The notes under the pieces are model-generated. The model searched no databases and had not been told where the DNA came from. It worked only from the letters and a program-made list of their open reading frames with translations. Shown here piece after piece: positions 43,810-56,000 of a stretch of DNA of 64,000 nt. A program made the translations under genes and the position numbers. Source of the DNA: Phascolomyces articulosus (Eukaryota > Mucoromycota > Mucoromycetes > Mucorales > Lichtheimiaceae); contig JAIXMP010000001.1 of NCBI GenBank assembly GCA_025677815.1, forward strand, positions 1,240,001 to 1,304,000, in the 5' to 3' direction. Positions within the stretch are counted from its first letter, which is position 1. The number at the start of each line of letters is the position of its first letter.

Positions 43810-45914
43810 ATCTGTTATTATTTATTATTTTTTTGATAAATGAAGTTATCAAAGGAAAAAGAAAAAAGAATAGAATGTGTCGTAAAAAAGTTGAAAGCAG
43901 TAAGAAACCCGCCCTATTTTTTCGCATGACGAAATGGTCGCGGAAATTTAAAATAGGTCATAAATTGACTAGAAAAAAAAAGGTCCAAGTTTTTGTAATA
44001 AGAGATCCAATAGTCAAATGTATATAAAGCCAAAGCAGGGTTCATTCATTCATTTCTCTATAAGCAGTCATTTGTGTTATGGAATTTACTAAATCCATTG
44101 ATTATCAATTTCAATAATAAATCGTGCAGCTCAGCATATCATTATCATCTATCTACAAGCTGCATTGATTGATTTATACCAAAAACGATTTACAAATTAT
44201 ATATAGAATTAGATGATAATTATTTACTTACTATATTATTCGAGGATCTATAATGGAAATCCCTCTGGACTTGTCATATTCTTTTACAACTTATTAGATA
44301 CCCACCATCTTCAAAAAAAAACCTGTTTTAAGAGACAGAATAGAAGTGGTTTCTAACAGTAACAAACGTCTATTACTCTATATGAGCTTTTTCTCCACTG
44401 GGTCTAAAAACAAGAAATCACCACTTTGCTCAATAATGGGGACAACGTCATCTATCACATTGCAAAAATATATATATGCGGGAATTGAATTAAGAACATG
44501 TTTTTAAGTATTATTATACGTGTGGCAATGACCAAATTGATTGTTTGATATTTATAAATGGTGATGGGTGCGACGACGATCCCTTTTTTTTTCTTGTTAT
44601 CATTGTCAAGGGTAACTCATTTTTCAATTTAGGTTCTACAAAAAACATGTTAAACAGGGACTGGACCCGAGTTTCTTTATATAAATATATATATAGTATA
44701 AAATCACCTTATATTTCGTTGTTTAGACAAGTCTATTTTCTTAAAATATCACTTGGCTGTGGCGCTTCTCCAAAAAAAAAATATCAACCACGTTTTTGAT
44801 GATAACTTGTTGTTTTCCTACTACTTAAATAAACATACCTCGTGAAATTTTCATTTTTTAGATATCATAAAATAGATGGCGCCCAAGTATTCTATAGAGT
44901 GATATATTGTGTCTTTTACTAGTAGTAAAAAAAAGAATGTATAGTAAAGAACACAAATACAATTAGTCGTTTAAAAAACAGACTCGTCATCATAAATGGA
45001 TCCTTTTTACAAATAAATATATGTATGTACTCTTTTTTTAAAACTATAACTATATTCATCACAGGGTGCATTATGTTGATCTTCTTGCTCTCCCTATAAA
45101 AAATACACTAAACATCTTCATCGTGTCACAAAAAGTAAATAATGCATAATAAATAGAGTAGAAAAAAAAAAGAAACTCAAAGTGTGGACTTAATATTATG
45201 CATAAAAAGCAACCAACAAATCCAAAACAAACATGAGCCGCAAAATCATGATACTCTAGGATACTAAACAAAGTTTGAAACGATAGTGGATTATGAATTA
45301 AACCACGTCTTCTTTTTATCGTCTATATATTACCATATTCATCTTAATGCAATCAGATTATGTTTTTTTGTTGATGGTGATCGATCCATCATTCATGGAA
45401 GTTCCAGGATAGAAAAGAAACCGTGAATAGTGTATGTCGTTGGGTTCACACGATAATATGTAATCTATCAACATCAACAAATCCATCAATCATCGCATCA
45501 TGTCTAGACCTTCCTCCATCAAATATGCCTTGTTTTATAACTAAAGATCTTGTCGTCTCTCCACCCCCCATCAAACATGGGTAAGATTCCCCTTAATAAT
45601 AAATCTACTGCTTTATACATTACATAGAATAAGAATAAAATTTGACTCGCATGTGTTTTATGGGTCTTTTTCTAATAAATAATCAAATGAAAAAATCAGA
45701 TTTGAAATGATATCAATTGAGATGCATATGTTTTTCAAAGGGTAGTAATATCCACACCCTTGTTCTTCACCCAATCATTATCCATGTATAGATATTAAAT
45801 ACTAATAAAAAAACGTCTGTGCACAATTGAAGACTGTGATCTTACTTTTAGTTTTCCCTTCTTCCCTTTCCCACCCATACATAATACTCTCACGCACATG
45901 GCTTCTAAAACAAA

Positions 45915-45946
<32 letters not shown>

Positions 45947-48709
45947 AAAAAAAGAAGAAAAAGAAGAATCCAAACAAAGATAACAAGATGACGATGATGA
46001 AAAATTACCACGCGAGCAAAAAAAGGGTACTGGTTTTTGTATATCATCTAGGAGTTGTTTTATATATCTTAAGGTAATATGTAAAAAAAAAAGTTGGCTA
46101 TTAAAGTTAAGAAACGTGGATGATAAAACTTTATTTTTCTTGTTAAATGATTGATTCCATTCATTCTATATATTATATTAGCGTCATTATGATAGAGAAA
46201 AACGTATCTATTCCCCCGCAACAACACTTCTTCAATACTGAAACGTGGAATATTAGTATAGCGAAGAGAGAGAGGGGGGAGGTTAAGGAGTGTGAGTTAC
46301 TACATATATACTGCTGCTCACTACTACATTGACAGAAGTGAATAGAGAGAGATAGGATTGGTTGGTATAAAAATGATTATTTGTATTACCTTACACAAAA
46401 AAAGCATCATCTTCTTTAATAATAAAAAACAAATCTAAATTTATACATTTTCGCTCATGTTCTCTTTTTGTTGTTCTCTTACACAAAAAGTAGAAAAGGG
46501 AAATTTGCCGAACACTTTTTTATTAGCTGTCGATCAACGGAATCATCTCCAAATGCGGAGTTCAATATCATGATTTATATATATAATGCTATGTTGTGTC
46601 GATCAACCACTTGAATTACTATTGTTAATGTTCGCGGAGCCCACGCACCGTTTATTGTACTTTCAATATGTGTAAAAAAGAGCGCGGAGAAAATAATAAT
46701 CATTAAAAGAAGTAGGAGTAATAAAAAAAAGATTGCTCGCGTGCTACACAGATAGATAGATGATGATGATGAAGAAGGAGGTAGAATAGAGAATATCAAG
46801 GGACAAGAAGACGGGGGTGAGCTCTCTTATAACTATAATTATTAAATGAGAAAAGAGTACCTCCTTATGCGATCCCCTAACAACAATTTCTCCCTTCTTC
46901 TTCTTCTTCACTCCTTAATATTCTAAATATAAAACGATTCCAATCATATTATTAGATATTATTATAATGATGTTAATGAGCTTTCCTGTTTCTTCTTGTT
47001 TCTCATATTACAAATAAAGTAGTAGTCATATATTATTGTTCAAGTGTAATCAATTGCCTCTTTTTATATATGAAAATTTGTGATAGAAGAAGAAAAGCGA
47101 TGATATGCTGATTTACCCCGAAAATGATTCAAGGGGTTCAATTGATACTAAGGTGAGAGTGAGAATAGTATCTAAAAGCTTGTTTGTCAATTATTATCCT
47201 TTGCCACCCAATTGGTTCTTGTGTTTTTTTTTTGATTGAGAAATAAATTGAAACGGACCTCATTATTATTAGTACGTTTCCATCTCATCACCTTTAAAAA
47301 AACCTGTTGTATAACATACATCACATAGAGTGGTAGCCAAAATAAACCCTGGCGCGTTCTTTCAATCGTATTACAATCTAATATTATTTTTACCCCTCAA
47401 ATTCACAACCTAATATTTACACTGGAAAACATTAGACTTTTAGTACCACACGCCACCTTCATTTTTATTATTCTCCATTGAACAACATATTGGTATGACC
47501 AACCATCCAAAAAGAAAAAGACGAGCCCAACCTAAACTAAGAATAACAATGTGATCGCTTCAAATCTATTTGATCCCGCGGGGTAAAAACGCTCAAAAAA
47601 GACAGTTATACAACAACAATTCAAAAACACCAACCAAATTCATATAATTTCTGCATACTAACTTGATTTGGGATTTTAAACACTATCTCTCCTCGTCAAC
47701 CTGCTATTTATATAAGTACGTCTACCACGTAACTAATAGACAGACGTAACCATAGTAACGCATTTTATTACCATAGCAACTCGTTTTTAATAATAATAAT
47801 AATAATAATAATTAATTTTATAATTAATACCATTTTGGCAGCCTACTTTTATAATTATTCTTATTCCTTGTTGCAATGGTGATTTACTATTATAGTGATG
47901 AAGGGGAGAAGGAACCCTATTGGGAGGAGGGAGATGATTGTTTTTTTATGATTCAATTATTAAAAGATGTGTTATATAGCATAAATTACTATTGTTTGGG
48001 TTGTGTGTGGGGGATTGACTTGAATTACACAAAGGTAACATGTTCACGAATCATCATCATTCTTTTCATCGGAGATTTCGGTATAAGATCATAAAAGAAG
48101 TCAACCCAACCCTGGGTTCATAAAAAAAATTAATAGAAAAAATAAGTATAAAACGAGTTTTTTTTATTGTTTAAACATATTTGCGCGCGGTTATAGTGTT
48201 TTATTACGATGAATACGATTAATATTGTTTAGATTCGATTAGACTTTATTTAAAAAGCGAGAAATAGATATAATAATATATAATATAATAAAACAACCAC
48301 GTTCTAGCTTTCTTTCAATATGGCCACGTTTTTCTCTTTCCCTTTTTCCTTATAATGAATGCAGGGCTAATATGCATGGCATGGCAACCACGTTTTCCTC
48401 TTCCACTTTTTTGTCGGCCCGTTCCTGTTTTGCATCAGTGCGCTGTTAACCTAACGACTTTTTTTTTTTTTAAAAAAAAAAGTGAATTAGAATTGGGTTG
48501 GGTTGTTAAGGGGATTTGCAAATATTAACCCACTTTTTTTTTCCACCCAGAAAATCATACACTTGCCAAATATGGTTTCGTTATATAATTCAACCGAAGT
48601 CCATCAAAAAAATTATATAAACCCACCATTTACATTGTTGCATTTCTTTTTTTTTCTTCCTTTCTTCCCTCATTTTTATTATTTATTATTCATTATTAAA
48701 TAACAAATT
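43810..48709. other. gene-free stretch of about 4.9 kb
   Basis: Highly AT-rich with (TA)n at about 45919-45943, (ATA)n near 47797-47812 and many homopolymers. A TATATAAA at about 44021 precedes an ATG with only a 12-codon frame. No ORF over 85 codons, no tRNA-like cloverleaf or other RNA gene that I can recognise. It probably contains the long upstream region of the zinc-finger gene. Confidence 0.45.
48614..48620 (+). promoter_or_regulatory. TATA-like element of the zinc-finger gene
   Basis: TATATAA about 90 bp before the ATG at 48710, followed by a CT-rich leader, a usual fungal promoter layout. Confidence 0.4.
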
Positions 48710-49705
48710 ATGAATCGATCATCCAATGAACAACCTACTGTATTGTCTTTCAAGGATGCTTGTGGACGACAAATTAATTTATTAAATGATCAACCATCTA
48801 CTACTACAACAACTGTATCTCAACGGCAACAAAAACAAACATCGACAACAACTACTGGACGTCGTCGATATCATTGTATCGAACCAGGCTGCAATAAAAG
48901 TTTTACCACCAGGTAAATTATATTAAATCATTTTATCCAAAACTGCATGAAAAAAATAGACTAATTGAACCATAACCATTTATTTTTTAGTGGTCATTTG
49001 GCTCGACATAATCGTATTCATACAGGTGAAAAGAATTTTCATTGTTTATATCCTGGTTGTCCTTCTCGTTTTTCACGTCAAGATAATATGATGCAACATT
49101 ATCGTACTCATATGTCTCCCAAATCTCGGCGCCACCATCAACAATCGAAATTACAAAGACAACAGCAACAACAACAAGCTCAACAAGCTGCTGCTCATCC
49201 TCATCATCAACAGTCAACAGGTTATTATCAACAACAACAACAACAACAACCAGTACCTACGTATGGTCCACAACTTCATCGTCATGCACATATTTATTCT
49301 GATGCGCAATCCACTCCCTTGCATCCATTAATGACACATCCTTCTCCTCAACGTAGCATGACGTATCCCCCTTCTGTTGCTGATCCTTATCCTCGTCCAT
49401 CTTCTAATTATTATCATTATCATTATCCTTCACCTCCTCCACAATATCAACAGCATGTTGTTTTACCAAAACCTCGACCTATGGAACCTACTACTACCAT
49501 GCCAACCACGACGATGATGCGCTCTCGTCGTCGTGCTTCTTCTTCAAGCTCTTCTTGTTCTTCTACCAATTCTTCTTTTGCTTCACCACCGCCTACAAGT
49601 GCTACTTTACTTCCACCTATTCAACCCCCTACCCCAGGAGATGAAAAACCTTCTACCACTGCTGGTTTATTACAGCTTGCTCATATTGTTAGCACTTTTG
49701 GTTAA
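48710..49705 (+). CDS. C2H2 zinc-finger transcription factor, NRG1-like
   Basis: Two exons, 48710-48912 and 48991-49705 (918 nt, 305 aa). Two adjacent C2H2 fingers lie at about 54-112: YHCIEPGCNKSFTTSGHLAR then HNRIHTGEKNFHCLYPGCPS and RFSRQDNMMQHYRTHMSPKS. This finger pair, with SGHLARHNRIHTGEKN and RQDNMMQHYRTH, is typical of Nrg1/Nrg2-type repressors that recruit Tup1 and control carbon-source or morphogenesis genes. The remainder is Gln/His/Pro/Ser-rich, with several polyQ stretches, plausible repression domains. The intron sits inside the first finger. The targets cannot be read from sequence. Confidence 0.85.
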
Positions 49706-51072
49706 TTTATTTATTGCTTGATTTATAATCATTAAGAACAACAACAACAAAGATCATTCGCACCAACCATAAACAGCAAGATACAACTACGCAATATATA
49801 GCAAACGTTTTTCTTTATTACGACATACAAAAAAAAACTCATACAAAGTAAATCATTTCATATATACGCTATATATCACAACAACAACAAGAATACCAAC
49901 AATAACAACAACAAAAATCCCAAAAAAAAAATATAGTAAATCCACTTTCTTATTACCATCTCAACCATGCTTTTATGCCCTGGCCGACGTTTTCTTTTTA
50001 TTATTATTATTATTATTATTTCAAGAGAGATTTTCCACTCAAATCAAGCATTTTTCTTTTTTGTATTTATTTATTTTTTCATTATTGTAATTCATGTATA
50101 ATATTGCTACAATTTGTTGTTCTCAGTATACCAAATCAACTATTATAAACTCTCCAAGTGCCCATTTATGCCACTCAGATATTACATTCAACAACATTCA
50201 CCCTTTTTTTTGATTATGTTTCATCATTCATACAATTTCTTATTTTATTATTATTTTCATAGATATTATATTATTACTATTATTGTTCTTTTCTTTATTA
50301 TTCGTTTTTTCTTTCTCTTGCTCTCTCATATTTTCTCATATTACACATTCTACACTTTTCTATATAAAATACATGAAATACAGTTTCTTTTTTATTTTTT
50401 GCCTGAGGCAAAATAGTATACCATATAAATCTATAAAACGTTTCTTTTGAGTTTTTTATTGCTCCGCTTTGGATATATATAAACATGCATCATCACCATC
50501 AACAACAAATCATGATCACCACCCCCTTTAAAGTTTAATGCATGGATCTTTCCCTGATACATTTGTAGTTTGTATACAAAAATGCATCATCATCTAATAT
50601 AATATGAATCTCACACGGGCAATATTGAATCATTTTGAAGCAGTAAATAACAAGTCAATAAGTATACATAATACATCAAACAAATTATGATATGAACGAC
50701 ATATAAACACTTTTTTTTTCTTAATAAACTCTCCTCCTTTTCTTCTTTTGCTTCGTCTTCTTCTTCTCCCCCCCAAAAAAAAACAATGACAATCTATCTC
50801 TTTTACGTCTCTCTCTCTCTCTTTCCTCCCCCAATTAAAAAAAAACAGGGAGAAGGGCCCTTGTTGTGTCGCATCGTACAAGAACGATAAAAAAAGGGAG
50901 TAACAAAAAAAAGAAGAGTCTACGCCATTGTACGACAATGAAATCAAAGTCGTACGAAAACATGTGTCTAAAATAAAATAATTCAGTCTTGTCCCAAAAC
51001 CAATAATACTTTAAACAGAAAAAAAAAGGTGAACTGCCATAGGTGTAAAATTTATTTGTTATACAAAAAATT
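49706..51072. other. convergent spacer, zinc-finger gene / La gene
   Basis: About 1.4 kb of AT-rich DNA with (TTA)n near 50000, CA-poor homopolymers and short ORFs of low complexity. It holds the 3' ends of two converging genes. I see no gene in it. Confidence 0.45.
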
Positions 51073-51932
51073 TTATTCAGAAGTCTTTTGTTTCTTTCTT
51101 GGTTGATGATTATGTTTTGAGCGACCTCCACGTCTTGATTTTAATGCTTTAATCAATTTGGATTTATCATCCATACATTCACCTCGAGATTCATCTATCG
51201 TCAATGATGTATGGATGAGTAAAAAAGGAACGAGGAATTATGAATAGAGTAAATATGTCCTTACCATCGGCTGCTTTAAAAGTCAATTCTTCTAGTTTAT
51301 TATCATCACTTAATTTTGCCAAGAAGTCTTCGACATAAATACCATTCAATTGTACAACACCATTGCCTCTCTTTTCTTTTTCCTTCTTTCGATACACGTG
51401 AACTACAGTAACACCGAGTTTCTCTTTTATCAAATCTTTGATGGCTTCTACACGCATGTCGCCTGCACCTTCATATTCCAAATACGCAGTGGCACTGCTA
51501 ACAATATCTGAGTGTTCAAATGTTTGATCTGCATACTTTTCTTTGGCTTTCATTTCAATATATTCGCATCTATAAAATAGAATTCTTATGGTATTACTAA
51601 TCTTGATTCATGCTTTAGATAAAGTCCATATTCTTCATTTATGCAAAAACTTACTTTAACATGACAAGTAATTCTTTTCCTTTAAATGAAGGATTTTGAG
51701 TCACTACTTTTTGAGCGACTTCTTCACTTTCAAATTCAATAAAAACACTACCCTTGAATTTCTTTGCATCATCTCGACGATATTTAATATGCATGACACG
51801 TCCAAAAGGTGCAAACAAACCGGTTAATTCTTTACGACTAGGTTCTGGATTTTCTGGAAATCCTTTCTATATTTATATATATATCATAATTATTATAGAT
51901 CCACCCAACGCCCCATTCATTAACATACATGT

Positions 51933-51981
<49 letters not shown>

Positions 51982-52480
51982 TGTGAGTGTTTTGTATCAA
52001 GCATGACATATGCATCATCATCATTATCAACTTACAGCATAAATCGATTTTTTATTCACAGCAGAAAGATGATCACCAAATCTTTCTACTTGAGCTGCCG
52101 TAGGAACAGGAACACCATCCTTTGTTTCTTGTGGTTTTTCTTCACTTAAATCCAATGCTTTGACAGTACGCACTTTGGTCTTTTGTTCATTCACTTCGAA
52201 TTCATCATTGGAACTTTCAATAGCTCGAATTAATAATTCTAAATCACCATTCACAAGTGGTTTCATTTGTTTAATCACCGAGATCTTTTTTAAACTGATC
52301 CCTATAAAAATAATAATCCATTTTGACATGTCAAAAAAAAACACGATCGATCAAAAAAATTTTTGTTCATTTACATCGTTCAGGATCTTGTTCTAATAAC
52401 TCGCGAAAAAAGGCATTCTTTTTAAGGTTATCAGGTTGATAAATAGTTTGTAAACCTTGCAACACTTCTTGTTCTGACAT
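51073..52480 (-). CDS. LHP1: La ribonucleoprotein (Lhp1/Sla1-like)
   Basis: Five exons: 52480-52375, 52301-52036, 51866-51655, 51569-51265, 51194-51073 (1011 nt, 336 aa). The La motif is at about 5-90 (NLKKNAFFRELLEQ, then ISLKKISVIKQMKPLV and VNEQKTKVRTVKAL). RRM1 is at about 119-195 (SIYAKGFPENPEPSRKELTG, then FGRVMHIKYRR and GSVFIEFES). A divergent C-terminal xRRM-like domain spans about 215-300 (AYLEYEGAGDMRVEAIKDLI), then a basic tail KSRRGGRSKH..PRKKQK, likely a nuclear signal. La binds the 3' UUU-OH of Pol III transcripts and chaperones tRNA maturation. The first helices of the La motif look shortened: IYQPDNL stands where YFSDxNL is usual. Confidence 0.85.
51936..51984 (+). repeat. 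compound (TC)n(TG)n microsatellite in a La intron
   Basis: About 14 TC then about 10 TG units inside the intron at 51867-52035. Likely length-polymorphic. Confidence 0.9.
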
Positions 52481-53076
52481 GGTGTTTGTTCCCCTCTCTC
52501 TCTTTTTTTTTAAAAAAATGTCAAAAGCAGTTCGTTTGTAGAGGAGAGTTTTGTTATGCAAAAAAAAGTAACAGTAAAAAAATTTTACTTATTGGGTGAG
52601 AGCGGGGAAATTAGACAGCAATCACTGCCAAAAAGTAAATATGGATTTTATTTCAAGGCAGAATGACACACAATGAATCTCTTTCATTTCATCTTGTAAA
52701 CTATATAATAATATCAACTCATATGATATAAGATCATTATTAGAACGTTCATCTTGAAAAAAAAAGATACAGAATAATTTGTTAAAAGAAAAGAGTTGGA
52801 GAGAGAGGGCGAATTTGGTTGGATATGATTTGGAGGAGGAGAAAAACGTTAATCAATTTTCTTTTTCTTCGTGTCAAAAAAAATTGGGTTGGTTTTTTAG
52901 TGGGTTCTTTTCTTCCTTCTCCTCATTGATTTTGTTGAGACAGCAACACACTGAATTTGAATATATATATATATATATATACATGGACTTGATATCTTTA
53001 TAATCATCTTCTATCTCTATATCAATGTTATGTTAGAATCCATTTACATGTATAAAGAGAGGATTATCCTGAATAT
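52481..53076. other. spacer between La and UPF2
   Basis: La promoter region and UPF2 3' end (both minus strand). A (TA)n run at about 52961-52981. No gene is seen. Confidence 0.45.
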
Positions 53077-56000
53077 TTACCTTCCAGAATAAGCACCACC
53101 ACCGCCACCACCAATATGAAGTACTCTTCTACCGCGGAATCCACCTCGTTGTCGTGCACGTTCTTCTTTGGCAGCTAAAAATAGAAATTATGTTGGTGTC
53201 AATTTTTTAGTTTTCAGTATTTTTGTGTTATCTTTCAAAGATCAGCTTGAAGACTGCTTCTTATCATTACCTTGTCGCGCAGCTGCTTCTTCTCTCTCTT
53301 CATAATTCAATACTAATTTCTTAAGTTGCTGCTGTTCTTCACGCTCAGCCTCTTGTTTTGTACGTGTACTCACTGCCAACATTGAATCAGAAGGTACTTC
53401 CATCGTACGTGTCTAAATGCATTGTATTTAGTCTTTTTTATGCACCCTCTCTCCATGGAGAACACACACAGATCATTTCCTTTTAAAAATAATCATGCAA
53501 TTTTTTTTTGTAAAACTTTTTTTTTTGGATGATTTACCTGTTGTCGATTACCCTTCTTTGTCAATAATGTGAATGACATCTTATCTTGGTTATGATCTTT
53601 TTCTTGTGCTGTTGCAGTACGACGATCTATTACAACCATCATTTTGTTTGTTTTGACAGTTTAGTAAAAAAAAAAAGAGAGATAAATCACCATAAAAAGA
53701 AAGAAATTGTTCTATCTACCTTGTGCACCTCGGAGATTCATTGGAATAGGCACATCAAGTACCGCCGATTTCTTTTCAAATTTACGAGACTCCATACTTT
53801 CATTCATCATACGACTAAATTCACGTTCAAATTCTTCATCTTCTTCCTTGGACACTTGTTGTTCTTGTTTTGTCTTTAATACAACTACATCTTCATCATC
53901 ACCCACTTCACCTTCTTGCATGATCTATTCATGTAGTAAAAAAAAAAAGATGATCAGTATGGAGATTCTGTGAACAACCCACTATGACTTATATTCTAGT
54001 AAATGTTTTTATTTTACCTCTTCAGAAATGTCTTCTTCCTCTTCGTCCTTATCAGCAGTGTCTTCCAATGGATCATCGTCATCGGCTTCGTCACTGGTGG
54101 ATTCTTCTTCGCTTTCCTCAAATCCATCTTCTTGGACTTTACCGTCAGCACCTTGGACAGATTTGAGTTGTTCCAATAACATACGATCTACCGCTTCATT
54201 GGATTCTTCATACGAAGTGAAAATTTGCATTTGAGGTCGTAACATTTCCAATGTATCACTCACCATAAAATCCACATCCATGGGTGGTTTGGCTTTGGTA
54301 AAGATATACATTTGGAAAAATGTTAAAAAGTGATCCAATTTACGTTTGGAACTACCACGATCAAAACACATGCCGCAGGTATCCAATAAGGTACAACAAA
54401 GACGAATACGGAAAAAGTCATTGGGTGCATCCATAGGACAGAAGCGTTCACGTGCTGGACGACCGAATTCTACCATTTTGTACATATAAATGAGTTAGAG
54501 AAGAATGAATGGATAGGATGTAAAAAAGAGATGAAAGAGACAATTACCATGACCTAATGTAACAATAGTGTAAAGGGTATCAAAGATCAATGGTGAATCA
54601 ATCAAACGGTAATTATATAATTCACCAAGGTATTTGACTACAGCAATGCGTCTTTGATTATGTTTAAAAATATTTTGCTATAATCATAGTTATATAATTT
54701 GCAGAAAGAATATGAGTTTTTTCATCCCCTTGACTAATTTTCATTTGAATAGCTAATCATTTACCTCCAAACCAATACGAATTTCTTCAACCACACTATC
54801 AATCAATTGCACACCAAAATCGGAATGATGACGATGTAATCCACTAGCCAAAATCGCAAGTAAATGAATATTGCTATACTTGATCTTCCACACTTTTTGG
54901 AAAATCTTGAGTACCATTTTGAAAATATCCTCTTCTTCCCAATGAAGTTTACGTAATTGTTTCAAGATACGATCCAATGATTTCTTGTTCAAGTCACCAT
55001 AAATCAATTTACGAACATACAGTTCCATGGGAGAACGTTTCTTTTCAATAATGGCAGTACGATCTGGTGGATTAGCTTGATAATATGCGTTTTCAATCAT
55101 TAACATCTGTCGATTATCCATATGCTGTACGTTCTTTTTTCGCATGACGACTTCCAACTAGATATTATCAATAATAATAGAAGGTGAGATTCTTTCTTGT
55201 ATTAATAACCACAACTCATTCTTCTTTTTTTCTCCCTTTCCATCTCTTACCATATTGTTCATGCGAACACTTGTTTCAGTGGACTTGAGAAGAAAACGAC
55301 CACATGTTTCAAGTAAATTGCATACAATATCAATGTTTTGATGGGTGAAATCATCCAATGCGATTTTGAAAACATGAAAAATCGTATGTGCAGGTGTTAC
55401 TCGGAATTTCGTCAATTCAGAAAGGAATCGAATATTCTATTATATAGAAAGATAGACCATCCATAATGAGTTATTGAGTTTATCCAATTTTTTTTCTTTT
55501 CCTCTTACCTTGACTCTTGATTCTGAGAGATCTTGTGTTTTCTTCTTTTGTAATCCTTTAAATTCATGATCAAGCTATTATATAACGTAAGTTTTTTATA
55601 TCCTTCAGGATTTTTTTCTGAATGAATGGGTGGAACAACCGCAGTAATAATAAAGTAACTTACAGCAGCGAGCACCATTTCACTAATATCTGAAAAGTAC
55701 TGGCTAAGAATAGCGATCAATCGAGAATAATAAGGTAACAAATCAACTCGCTGTCTAGGTACGTTTAATAATGCCTTTTGTATTGTTACACAGCATGAAA
55801 AAATACACACAAATATAATTAGCATAAATTTGTATCTAGATATAGACACACGCAAATATATCCATGTTTTATTTTCGTCACTCACTTTGACCAATCTCTT
55901 TCTTGCATTCTTGGAATTGACATAACAAAATTCTACAGCAGCACTATCAATCAAATCACGATTACCAAGGGTAGGTAAACGAGCAATCAAACCATCCAAT

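Noticed and set aside
47150..47180. GGGTTCAATTGAT, resembling a tRNA T-loop
   Set aside because: No other tRNA arms or A-box at the right distance.
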